DNA from: Phytopseudomonas daroniae
Lineage (GTDB): Bacteria > Pseudomonadota > Gammaproteobacteria > Pseudomonadales > Pseudomonadaceae
NCBI RefSeq assembly: GCF_004327285.1
Contig: NZ_QJUI01000003.1
Location: 278,136 to 342,135, forward strand
Direction of reading: 5' to 3'
DNA: 64,000 bases
Shown here: piece by piece, positions 10,584 to 18,828 of the stretch
Layout of the letters: the number at the start of each line of letters is the position of its first letter
Position numbering within the stretch: the stretch's first letter is position 1
Made by a program: the position numbers and the translations under genes
Notes under the pieces: generated by a model
Database searches by the model: none
Told to the model about the DNA's origin: nothing
Seen by the model: only the letters and a program-made list of their open reading frames with translations

Positions 10584-11900
10584 ATGTCCTACGTACCCAC
10601 CACCAGCACGGCCCTGGGCAGTGCTACCGACAGCTCTCGCGAGCTGTACCGCAAAGTGACCTGGAGGCTGATCCCCTTCCTGTGTTTCTGCTATCTCGCT
10701 GCTTATCTGGATCGCATCAACGTCGGTTTCGCCAAGTTGCAGATGCTTGGAGATCTGCAGTTCAGCGAGGCCGCTTACGGGCTTGGTGCCGGTCTGTTCT
10801 TCGTCGGTTATATCCTCTTCGAGGTACCCAGCAACCTGATCCTGGAAAAGGTCGGTGCCAAGGTCTGGATCGCCCGGATCATGATCACCTGGGGCTTGCT
10901 GTCGGCCTGCACCATGTTCGTCACCACCACCACCCAGTTCTACATCATCCGCTTTCTGCTGGGGGCCGCGGAAGCCGGATTCCTGCCGGGGGTGCTGTAC
11001 TACCTGACGACCTGGTACCCGACTTACCGGCGTGGCCGAATCATTGCGCTGTTCATGATCGGCCTGCCGCTTTCCAGCGTCATCGGCGGGCCGCTTTCCG
11101 GCTGGATCATGAACCACTTCGATCAGGTGCACGGTCTGCGCGGCTGGCAGTGGCTGTTCCTGCTGGAGGCCATTCCCAGCGTACTGTTGGGTATCCTGAC
11201 CTTCTGGGCGTTGCCCAATCACTTCAATCAGGCCAAGTGGCTCAATGCCGATGAAAAAGCGCAGCTGGCCAGCGACCTGGCAGCCGACGATGCGGAAGGC
11301 AAGAGCAGCAAGCACAGCTTCCGTGACGGCTTCTTCAACCTCAAGGTGTGGATGCTCGGTGGCATCGACTTTTCCATCCTGCTCAGTGCGTACGCGATGG
11401 GCTTCTGGATGCCGACCTTCATCCGCAATACCGGTGTCATCGATACCTTCCATATCGGTTTGCTGACGGCGATACCAAGCCTTGCCGCACTGGCTGGCAT
11501 GCTGTTGATAGGCGCCAGTTCCGATCGCCATCGCGAACGCCGCTGGCACATCATCGTGCCGTTCATCATCGGCGCCATCGCCATGGCCAGCAGCACCATT
11601 TTCAGTCACAACCTGGTGATGACGGTAACCCTGTTCGCCATTGCCTCGGCAGCGATCATCGGTGCTGTGCCGGTGTTCTTCAGCCTGCCGGCGACCTTTC
11701 TCAAGGGCACGGCGGCGGCCACCGGTTTCGCCCTGGCCTGCTCGCTGGCCAATATCGCCGGTCTGGTGAGCAACTCGCTGATGGGCCTGGTCACCGACCT
11801 GACCGGTACCAGCCACGCAGCACTGTGGTTCTTCGCCGGCTGCCTGCTGCTCAGCTGTTTCCTGGTGATTGCGCTGCCGGCCAGGCTGGTTAACCGCTAA
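10584..11900 (+). CDS. nicT: MFS transporter, probable nicotinate/6-hydroxynicotinate uptake
   Basis: Major facilitator of the anion:cation symporter (ACS) family, 438 residues with about twelve membrane segments. The N-terminal signature AAYLDRINVGFAKLQM is typical. Ribosome site AGGAG lies eight to ten bases before the ATG at 10584, and a 182-base gap separates it from nicF. Position between nicF and the porin nicP supports the P. putida role of NicT. Its stop codon is immediately followed by repeat element A1. Confidence 0.88.
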   Translation: MSYVPTTSTALGSATDSSRELYRKVTWRLIPFLCFCYLAAYLDRINVGFAKLQMLGDLQFSEAAYGLGAGLFFVGYILFEVPSNLILEKVGAKVWIARIMITWGLLSACTMFVTTTTQFYIIRFLLGAAEAGFLPGVLYYLTTWYPTYRRGRIIALFMIGLPLSSVIGGPLSGWIMNHFDQVHGLRGWQWLFLLEAIPSVLLGILTFWALPNHFNQAKWLNADEKAQLASDLAADDAEGKSSKHSFRDGFFNLKVWMLGGIDFSILLSAYAMGFWMPTFIRNTGVIDTFHIGLLTAIPSLAALAGMLLIGASSDRHRERRWHIIVPFIIGAIAMASSTIFSHNLVMTVTLFAIASAAIIGAVPVFFSLPATFLKGTAAATGFALACSLANIAGLVSNSLMGLVTDLTGTSHAALWFFAGCLLLSCFLVIALPARLVNR

Positions 11901-12040
11901 GAGCTTGTTCACGATCTGCTGCGCGTCGGCCCTGCTGCGTTAAAAACAGGCTCGGAATGCTCATTTACAGCTCGTAAACTCCGCTTCCTCGCCTGTTTTT
12001 GCCTTGCATGGCTCTAGCTCGCGAGATCGTGAACAGGCTC
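11901..12040. repeat. 140-bp inverted-repeat element, family A, copy 1
   Basis: Ends are GAGCTTGTTCACGATCT (11901-11917) and AGATCGTGAACAGGCTC (12024-12040), 16 of 17 complementary. The inside is a long imperfect hairpin including AAAAACAGGC paired with GCCTGTTTTT. A second 140-bp copy is at 18674-18813. The element starts on the base after the nicT stop codon. Confidence 0.88.
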
Positions 12041-12171
12041 TAAGCCCGCAGCACTCCTGGTTTACCGCAGCGCGTCGCGAGACGTGCTGCGGAATTTCCC
12101 CCCTTTTTTGCATTCACTCGCGCTGCCAAAGGCTGTGCGTGGTGACGTGCACGCTTTTTCTGGAGTCGATC

Positions 12172-13437
12172 ATGAGTCGTCTGCATCGTGTTTTCGCCGG
12201 TTGTCTGGCCGGTGGCCTGAGTGTCGCCGTCCAGGCCGAAGAGGCCGGTTTCATCGAGGGTTCCCATGCCGATCTGCAACTGCGCAATTATTTCTTCAGT
12301 CGCGACTACTCCGGCATCGTTGGCAGCAATCCTCAGTCGAGAACCCAGGAATGGGCTCAGGGTTTCATCTTCGATTTTCGCTCGGGTTATACCCAGGGCC
12401 CGGTAGGTTTTGGCGTGGATGTGCTGGGCCTGTACGGCATCAAGCTCGACAGTGGTCGTGGCCATACCAGCAGCGGGTTGCTGCCGGTGCACGACGGTCG
12501 GGCTGCCGACGAGTACGGGCGCCTGGGGGCCGCGCTGAAGGCCAGGGTGTCGCGCACCGAGCTGAAGGTCGGTGAACTGCGCCCGCACCTGCCGGTGCTG
12601 TTTCACAGCGATCTGCGCTTGCTGCCGCCGACCTATCAGGGGGCGGCGCTGGTATCCAACGAGATTCAGGGGCTGATGCTGCAGGCCGGGCAAATGCGCT
12701 CCACCAGCCTGCGCGATTCCACCGATCGCCAGGCGATGTACGGGCTGATCAACGATCCGGTTAACCCGGCGCGCATCGCCCGCTTCACCAGCGACCGTTT
12801 CAATTACCTCGGCGCCGACTACGCCTTCAACGCCAACCGCACCAGTGTCGGCCTGTGGCAGGCGCAGTTGCAGGACATCTACCAGCAGCGCTTCTACAGC
12901 TTCAAGCATGCCGAGCCGATTGGCGACTGGACACTGGGGCTGAACGCCGGCTACTTCGACAGCCGCGACGAAGGGCGCAGCATCGCCGGCAAGTTGGACA
13001 ACCAGGCCACCTTCGCCCTGTTCTCGGCCCGGCACGGCGGCCATACCTTCTACCTGGGGTACCAGCGCATCGACGGTGACGATGGCTTCATTCAGGTCGG
13101 AGCCAATACCAATCCCATGGGCAATACCTTGCCCACCTATGAGTTCGCCGCCCCTGGCGAACGTTCCTGGCAGGTGCGTCACGACTACGATTTTGCGGTA
13201 CTCGGCATCCCTGGTTTGACCAGTACTCTGCGTTACGTCAGCGGCGATAACGTGCGTACCGGGCAGGGGTACGAAGGCAAGGACTGGGAGCGTGATCTGG
13301 ATCTGGCCTACGTTGTGCAGAGTGGTCTGCTCAAAGGAGTCGGGCTGCGCTGGCGCAATGTCACGGCCCGTTCCAACTACCGAACCGACATCGACGAAAA
13401 CCGCCTGATACTCAGCTATACGCTGAGTCTGTTCTAG
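12172..13437 (+). CDS. nicP: OprD-family outer-membrane porin (NicP)
   Basis: 421 residues. A signal peptide [22 protein letters not shown] precedes the mature start [23 protein letters not shown], a standard OprD beginning; the C terminus ends in the aromatic/aliphatic strand [10 protein letters not shown]. Expected to admit nicotinate or its hydroxylated product across the outer membrane. GGAG lies six bases before the chosen ATG; the longer upstream frame runs into the repeat and is ignored. The family and context are clear, the exact substrate is inferred. Confidence 0.88.
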   Translation: MSRLHRVFAGCLAGGLSVAVQAEEAGFIEGSHADLQLRNYFFSRDYSGIVGSNPQSRTQEWAQGFIFDFRSGYTQGPVGFGVDVLGLYGIKLDSGRGHTSSGLLPVHDGRAADEYGRLGAALKARVSRTELKVGELRPHLPVLFHSDLRLLPPTYQGAALVSNEIQGLMLQAGQMRSTSLRDSTDRQAMYGLINDPVNPARIARFTSDRFNYLGADYAFNANRTSVGLWQAQLQDIYQQRFYSFKHAEPIGDWTLGLNAGYFDSRDEGRSIAGKLDNQATFALFSARHGGHTFYLGYQRIDGDDGFIQVGANTNPMGNTLPTYEFAAPGERSWQVRHDYDFAVLGIPGLTSTLRYVSGDNVRTGQGYEGKDWERDLDLAYVVQSGLLKGVGLRWRNVTARSNYRTDIDENRLILSYTLSLF

Positions 13438-13493
13438 TCGAGGCTCGCCCTGCCAGGCTATCGGCAGGGCGGGGGCACCAGGGGAAAGTACCC

Positions 13494-14669
13494 ATGACGG
13501 ATATACAGGCACTACTGGCAGCCTGCGCACAGGTCGAACAGGAGCAGGACGAGGCCGTACTGGCCACCGTGGTCAAGGTGCAAGGCTCGGCCTACCGACG
13601 GCCCGGCGCAAGGATGCTCATCTCCTCGCTGGGCACTACCGAAGGCACCATCAGTGGCGGCTGCCTGGAGTCGGCCGTGGCGAAAAAGGCCTGGTGGCTG
13701 ACCGAGCGCGGGCAGCCGGTGCTGCAGCGTTACAGCAGCACCGCCGGCGAGGACGAGGACGACGGGCTGTTCGGTCTGGGCTGCAATGGCACCCTGTACC
13801 TGCTGCTGGAGCGGCACAGCCGTACCCTGCCGGCGCCCGCCATCGAGCTGTTACGCGAGGTCGTGGCCCAAGGCGAGCCCGGAGCCATGGCGCGAGTCAT
13901 CGGCTGTCCCGCGAGGAGCGGCGTGCGGCTGGGGCAGTATCTGAGTTGCGCGCCTGGCCGGCATTGGCGCAGCGACTTGCCGGATGGCGTGGCCGCGCTG
14001 CTGCGCGCCGACCTGCAGCGCACTCTGGACGACCGCCGCAGCGCGTTGTGCCGCTATCCGCTGGCCGACGGGGAGCTCGAGGTGTTCTGCGAGTACCTGG
14101 CGCCGCCGCGCCGGCTGCTGGTGTTCGGCGGCGGCCACGATGCCCAGCCGTTGGTGGAGATGGCGCGGCTGATGGGCTGGCAGGTCACGCTGATCGACAG
14201 CCGGCGCCACTACGCTCGCCACGAGCGTTTTCCCGGGGCGCACGCGGTGCGCTGCATCGAACTCGACGAGCCGCTCGACTGGTCGGCCCTGGCCGACGGC
14301 GCGGCGGTGCTGATCATGAGCCACAGCTACCGCCAGGATCGCCACTGGCTGAAGGCGATGCTCGACTGTCGCCCCTTCTACCTCGGCCAGTTGGGCCCGC
14401 GCAGCCGAACCGAGCGGCTGCTGGCCGAGGTGTGCGACCAGGGGGCGCCGCAGCCCGGCCTGGCGGTGCTGCACTATCCCATGGGCCTGGACATCGGTGG
14501 CGACACGCCGCAGAACGTGGCCCTCGCCGTGTTGGCGGAAATCGCCGCAGTGGGCAACGGACGCCAGGGCGGCCTGCTCAGCGGGCGTAGCGGCAGCATT
14601 CATGAGCGGGAAGCCGAGCATGGCGCCTGTGCCGTCGCCATGCGCGCGCAGCGACGGGCCAGCCGTTGA
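13494..14669 (+). CDS. XdhC/CoxI-family molybdenum cofactor maturation protein
   Basis: 391 residues. The N-terminal XdhC/CoxI domain carries GSAYRRPGARMLI and SGGCLE; the C-terminal XdhC Rossmann domain carries LLVFGGGHDAQPLVEMARLMGW and GGDTPQNVALAVLAEIAA. XdhC proteins bind the molybdenum cofactor, assist its sulfuration and insert it into xanthine dehydrogenase-family enzymes. It follows nicP by 56 bases on the same strand, so it most likely serves NicAB. A second, shorter XdhC protein (21089-22057) belongs to the paoABC set. Confidence 0.85.
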   Translation: MTDIQALLAACAQVEQEQDEAVLATVVKVQGSAYRRPGARMLISSLGTTEGTISGGCLESAVAKKAWWLTERGQPVLQRYSSTAGEDEDDGLFGLGCNGTLYLLLERHSRTLPAPAIELLREVVAQGEPGAMARVIGCPARSGVRLGQYLSCAPGRHWRSDLPDGVAALLRADLQRTLDDRRSALCRYPLADGELEVFCEYLAPPRRLLVFGGGHDAQPLVEMARLMGWQVTLIDSRRHYARHERFPGAHAVRCIELDEPLDWSALADGAAVLIMSHSYRQDRHWLKAMLDCRPFYLGQLGPRSRTERLLAEVCDQGAPQPGLAVLHYPMGLDIGGDTPQNVALAVLAEIAAVGNGRQGGLLSGRSGSIHEREAEHGACAVAMRAQRRASR

Positions 14670-14854
14670 GTGGCGTGGCCGCGTTGCTGCTGGTGGCCAC
14701 GCTGGATCTGGCCGGCGAAGCGTTCGACGAACTCTGGGGGGTGCACGACGCCGACCTGCTCCGGGGATGACCGCGTGCATGAAGTGTTCGCAGGCATGGT
14801 GCTGCGTCGTATCCGGGTGCACTATCAGCGGATGGGGTCGGTACAGCGGAGGAG

Positions 14855-15265
14855 ATGATGATGCTCGGTATCCACAGTGGCGGCTGCCAGTGCGGTGCAC
14901 TGCGTTATCAGTTTCAGGCACCGCTGACCGATATCGCCCATTGCCACTGCTCGATCTGTCGGCGCAGCACCGGCGGCATTCTGGTGACCTGGATCACCGT
15001 CCCGCTGGCGCGCTTTGTCTGGCTAAAGGGCGAGCCCGCCCGCTACGCTTCATCGCCAAGCTGCACACGGTATTTCTGCCCGACGTGCGGCGCTCATCTG
15101 GCCCTGTTCACTGCGCTGAGCCCGCAGTCGCTGGATGTCACCATCGCGACGCTGGATCACCCTGAACAGGCGCCGGCGGATCGGCATATCTGGACGCAGA
15201 GCCGACTGCCCTGGCTGCAGGTGGACACTCACTTGCCGGAAGAAGACCAGGAGTGCATCGAGTGA
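14855..15265 (+). CDS. GFA-family (CENP-V/GFA domain) zinc-binding protein
   Basis: 136 residues with the GFA zinc pattern: GGCQCGALRY, then HCHCSICRRSTGG, then YFCPTCGAHL. Members include glutathione-dependent formaldehyde-activating proteins and many of unknown function. Three in-frame ATGs follow GGAGGAG (14855, 14858, 14861); spacing favours the last. The 185 bases between the XdhC gene and this one show no convincing gene. No tie to nicotinate breakdown can be shown. Confidence 0.85.
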   Translation: MMMLGIHSGGCQCGALRYQFQAPLTDIAHCHCSICRRSTGGILVTWITVPLARFVWLKGEPARYASSPSCTRYFCPTCGAHLALFTALSPQSLDVTIATLDHPEQAPADRHIWTQSRLPWLQVDTHLPEEDQECIE

Positions 15266-15498
15266 GCGTGCCGCATGTAAAGGCGCCTCCTGATGTTCAG
15301 CGTGAAGCCCTGGAATCCACCGGCGACATGACGCCCAGGAGATGATCGACAACCTGTAGAAAGGCTCGGAGCTTGCCGCGTACCAGCCGACGCTGGCGAA
15401 CCACTTCCGTCAATCGAAATGACGTGGATATTTATGAAATCTTGCCCTTGGCTGTCGGTCAGAGCCTGACTCCCACCGCTACTGCCCGGATCCAAGCG

Positions 15499-15888
15499 AT
15501 GCCACTGATAGTCATAGCCGAAGACGAACGCTCCATCAGAGAGCTCCTCGTGGAGATCTTCGAAGAACAAGGTCATCAGGTGAAAGCCTTCCCCTGTGCC
15601 GACGACGCCTGGGAATTCCTCGCCAGCTGCGACGGTCAGGTGCAGATGGTGCTGACCGACTTCAGCATGCCTGGCGATATCGACGGTATTTTTCTCGCCC
15701 ACCTGATCCGTGATCGCTTCCCGGATCTGCCGATCATCATCTCTTCCGGTTTTCTGGAAGAGACGAGCGATTTCGAGGGCTTGAACGTGGCGGTGATTCC
15801 CAAGCCGTGGACGGTTAGCCAGCTACTCGCCATATGCGCGGCGATGATCCCCGAAAAAACACCCCAGACCGACATTCGGCAGGCGTAA
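15499..15888 (+). CDS. Stand-alone response-regulator receiver domain
   Basis: 129 residues making one CheY-like receiver with no output domain. Acid pocket E8/D9, phosphoacceptor D54 (MVLTDFSMPGDIDG) and the conserved lysine in VIPKPW are all present. No histidine kinase is adjacent, so the partner is unknown. The start at 15499 gives MPLIVIAEDE; the frame stays open 42 codons upstream but that part has no receiver features, and no strong ribosome site is seen before either start. Confidence 0.82.
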   Translation: MPLIVIAEDERSIRELLVEIFEEQGHQVKAFPCADDAWEFLASCDGQVQMVLTDFSMPGDIDGIFLAHLIRDRFPDLPIIISSGFLEETSDFEGLNVAVIPKPWTVSQLLAICAAMIPEKTPQTDIRQA

Positions 15889-16005
15889 GCGATTCGAGCA
15901 GCGAGCTGCGATGTCCTGCGTACAAAAACTCCCATCATGTGACTGCGCAGAAACCTCGGTGGATATGTAAAATCCCCGCCCCGTTTTACTGCTGGAGATG
16001 TCACG

Positions 16006-16329
16006 TTGGCCATTCACTACTCGCCTTCCCAGAACACTGTCGCTTGTGGCCGCACCGGTTCGAGCCTCAGCGCTACCCAGGATCAGACGCAGGTTTCCTG
16101 CAAGCTTTGCCTGCGCTCGCTGGAGAAGGACGCTGCCCCTGCCGAGGCCGTCAATCGCACGCCAACCCTGGCCGAGCTGCGTGCAGCCGCTCGGGCGGCG
16201 AAAGCTGCGGCCAAGCAACCTGAGCCGAAAACTGCCCTGAGCGTACGGGCAGCATGGCGGCAGAAACTGGAGCAGATGCCAGGCCGCAACCGACTGCCAC
16301 GCGGTGCGGCTCGTCAGGCGTACGTTTAA
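16006..16329 (+). CDS. Small conserved-looking hypothetical protein
   Basis: 107 residues, strongly basic and alanine-rich. It starts at TTG (16006) eight bases after GGAG. Visible features: an N-terminal polar part with cysteine C14, a CKLCLRSL cysteine pair at about 32-35, and an alanine/lysine-rich helical middle (ELRAAARAAKAAAKQPEP). No signal peptide or membrane segment. I do not recognise the family; the two cysteines hint at a metal or redox site. Moderate confidence because of the rare start codon. Confidence 0.55.
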   Translation: MAIHYSPSQNTVACGRTGSSLSATQDQTQVSCKLCLRSLEKDAAPAEAVNRTPTLAELRAAARAAKAAAKQPEPKTALSVRAAWRQKLEQMPGRNRLPRGAARQAYV

Positions 16330-17007
16330 TCGGTGCCGCTGTCAGGGCCGCGAGACGAATATGCTCCGGTCTTGGCAGCCTATCTCTTCAGTGGTTTTCA
16401 GTTGCCCGATCCAGCACTTGGTTCTGCCGGATAAATCCCGCCTTTATTGCCTGATTCAGTTACCGGCACCAAGTTGAGTAATCACCCCGGTGTTTGGCAA
16501 AAAACCTATATTCAACTCTTCATACAGGTAAGTTTGCCGACGAAATCGTTAGTCTTACCGGTAAAATAAGGCAGAGCTTACGTGTTTCTGAAGTAAGTCG
16601 ATCATTGCCCAATACTGTCTCGATTACTGTTGGTCAAATTGACGATCAGGCATTTATGAGTCTCGCTCATCAGGCTTTGCAATATTTCCTACTAATCGCC
16701 TGTGGTCGCAGGTGTTAGCTTCAGCCGTTGTTCGCATACCGTCTTGGTCAAGCGAATAAGTTCGCATCCGTGAACACCAATGTTTGGCGAAATAGATCGA
16801 CTGCAGCCGGCTATAGTCATGTGGCAACAGGAGCGATTAACAATTCGTAGCGCACAGAATAATCCTTGCCCTGAAAAACAGTGAACTGAAGCGAGAGCTG
16901 CAGCTACCAAGTTCAGTGCCTGGTGTAGTGACAATAAAACGAAATGAGTCGTGGCAGCCTGCGGTTTTCAGGGGCCTGCCAACATGAGCGACCTTGAGGT
17001 GACCGTG
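16330..17007. other. Long intergenic stretch with no supported gene
   Basis: About 680 bases of lower GC content between the small hypothetical gene and paoA. Open frames here (for example 16494-16718, 74 codons) lack ribosome sites and family features. The last 150 bases presumably hold the paoABC promoter. No repeat copy or clear terminator is seen. Confidence 0.5.
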
Positions 17008-17691
17008 ATGAAAGATCAGAAGACCTTGCAGAGCCCGGTGGTGGAAGTGGATCCGGTAGCGTTGGCGGCAACGCCGACGCGCCGCAGTTTTCTCAAGTTC
17101 GGTGCCTCGGGTATCGCCGCGGCAACGCTGTCCGGCTTGCTGCCCGACAGTGCCCTGGCGGCAGTCCGGGAAGCTGCCCCCGGCATCGAAGACAAATCGA
17201 TTCCTGGAGTTGGCGAGCAGCGCATTCGCCTGACGGTGAATGGCCTGGTGCACGCGTTGAACGTGCCGGCCAATGCGATCCTGCTCGATGTGTTGCGCGA
17301 TCGTCTGCAACTGACCGGTACGAAAAAGGGGTGTGATTACGGCCAGTGCGGTGCCTGCACCCTGTTGGTCAACGATGTGGCGATCAACGCCTGCCTGTCG
17401 CTCGCCGTGCAGCACGACGGCGACAGCATCACCACCATCGAAGGCCTCGCCCGGGGCGACACCCTGCACCCGGTACAGGAAGCCTTCTGGGAGCACGATG
17501 CTTACCAATGCGGTTACTGCACCTCCGGGCAGATCATGAGCGCCGTGGCGATTCTCAAGGATCCGAACATCCCCAGCGATGACGCCAGCGTCCGCGAAGC
17601 CATGAGCGGCAACATCTGTCGCTGCGGCGCGTACAAGAACATCCTCAGCGCGGTGCAGTCCGCGCGTTCGAAGATGGGAGGGGCGGTCTGA
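17008..17691 (+). CDS. paoA: Periplasmic aldehyde oxidoreductase iron-sulfur subunit (PaoA-like)
   Basis: 227 residues. A Tat signal with R25-R26 (TRRSFLKFGASG) and a likely cut after SALA at about residue 51 send the folded complex to the periplasm. The mature part has both 2Fe-2S motifs: CDYGQCGACTLLV and CGYCTSGQIM with NICRCGAYKNI. I chose the ATG at 17008 because a GAGGTGA ribosome site lies seven bases upstream; the ATG at 16984 has none. It overlaps paoB by one base (TGATG). E. coli PaoABC oxidises aromatic aldehydes; the substrate here is not proven. Confidence 0.87.
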   Translation: MKDQKTLQSPVVEVDPVALAATPTRRSFLKFGASGIAAATLSGLLPDSALAAVREAAPGIEDKSIPGVGEQRIRLTVNGLVHALNVPANAILLDVLRDRLQLTGTKKGCDYGQCGACTLLVNDVAINACLSLAVQHDGDSITTIEGLARGDTLHPVQEAFWEHDAYQCGYCTSGQIMSAVAILKDPNIPSDDASVREAMSGNICRCGAYKNILSAVQSARSKMGGAV

Positions 17692-18674
17692 TGCGCACTT
17701 TCAATTTCGTACGTGCCGAGTCGTCCGCACACGCCATCGGTTCGATGACCGGCGACCAGCCACAAGCCTACCTGGCGGGCGGTACCACGCTGCTCGATCT
17801 GGTCAAGCTGGACGTGATGAAGCCCGAGCAGATCGTCGACATCAATCACCTGCAGTTGAAGCAGGTCGAGCGCCTGGCCGATGGTCGGCTGCGTGTCGGC
17901 GCGCTGGTGAGCAACACCGATCTGGCCAATCACCCGCTGGTACGCGAGCACTATCCGGTGCTGTCACAGGCCATTCTGGCTGGCGCCTCCACGCAGCTGC
18001 GCAACAAGGCGACCACCGCCGGCAACCTCATGCAGCGCGTGCGCTGTAATTATTTTCGCGATGGTTCCTCGGCCTGCAACAAGCGCGAGCCGGGTTCGGG
18101 TTGCGCGGCCATTGGCGGGTTGAATCGCAGCGTGCATGCCGTGCTGGGTACCAGCGAACATTGCATCGCCACACACCCTTCGGACATGTGTGTGGCGATG
18201 GCCGCCATCGGCGCACGGGTCACGGTACGCGGCGCCACGGGCGAGCGGGAAATCCCGTTTGGCGACTTCCATCTGCTGCCCGGTGACACGCCATGGCGCG
18301 AACATGCGCTGGAGCGCGGTGAGCTCATCACCCATGTAACGCTGGACGCGCCGCTGGCCGGTAGCCGCGGCGCCTATCTCAAACTGCGCGACCGCGCCTC
18401 TTACCAGTTCGCCCTGGCCTCCAGCGCGATCATCCTGGTGCTCGACGGGCAGCGCATCGCCGATGCCCGCATCGCCCTGGGCGGTGTGGCCAGCAAGCCG
18501 TGGCGGGCCACAGAGGCCGAGCGGGCGCTGATCGGCCAACGGGCGACGGCGGAGACGTTCGCCCGTGTGGCCGAACTGGCGTTGAAAGGGGCGCGGGCAT
18601 ACGAGCACAACGCCTTCAAAATTCCACTGGGGCAGCAGGTGGTTGTGCGCAGCCTTCGCGACCTGACGGCGTAG
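17691..18674 (+). CDS. paoB: Aldehyde oxidoreductase FAD-binding subunit (PaoB-like)
   Basis: 327 residues of the CoxM/xanthine dehydrogenase FAD family: AGGTTLLDLVKLDVMKP near the N terminus and LRNKATTAGNLMQ at the flavin site. The cysteine-rich insert (RCNYFRDGSSACNKREPGSGC) is the extra Fe-S site known from E. coli PaoB, which separates it from ordinary FAD subunits. Its stop TAG touches repeat element A2, which separates it from paoC. Confidence 0.87.
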   Translation: MRTFNFVRAESSAHAIGSMTGDQPQAYLAGGTTLLDLVKLDVMKPEQIVDINHLQLKQVERLADGRLRVGALVSNTDLANHPLVREHYPVLSQAILAGASTQLRNKATTAGNLMQRVRCNYFRDGSSACNKREPGSGCAAIGGLNRSVHAVLGTSEHCIATHPSDMCVAMAAIGARVTVRGATGEREIPFGDFHLLPGDTPWREHALERGELITHVTLDAPLAGSRGAYLKLRDRASYQFALASSAIILVLDGQRIADARIALGGVASKPWRATEAERALIGQRATAETFARVAELALKGARAYEHNAFKIPLGQQVVVRSLRDLTA

Positions 18675-18813
18675 ACCCTGTTCACGATCTGCTGCGCGTC
18701 GGCCCTACTGCGTTAAAAACAAGCTCGGAATGCTCATTTACAGCTCGTAAACTCCGCTTCCTCGCTTGTTTTTGCCTTGTATGGCTCTAGCTCGCTAGAT
18801 CGTGAAAAGATTC
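18674..18813. repeat. 140-bp inverted-repeat element, family A, copy 2
   Basis: Aligns without gaps to 11901-12040 and keeps the TGTTCACGATCT / AGATCGTGAA ends, though the right end has drifted. Internal stem reads AAAAACAAGC with GCTTGTTTTT, whereas copy 1 has AAAAACAGGC with GCCTGTTTTT, so a base pair changed on both sides. It lies inside the pao operon, between the paoB stop and the paoC ribosome site. Confidence 0.87.
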
Positions 18814-18828
18814 TTAGGAGCTTTTTTC

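Noticed and set aside
16494..16718. 74-codon frame in the gap before paoA
   Set aside because: No ribosome site or family match; base composition is that of the surrounding noncoding DNA.
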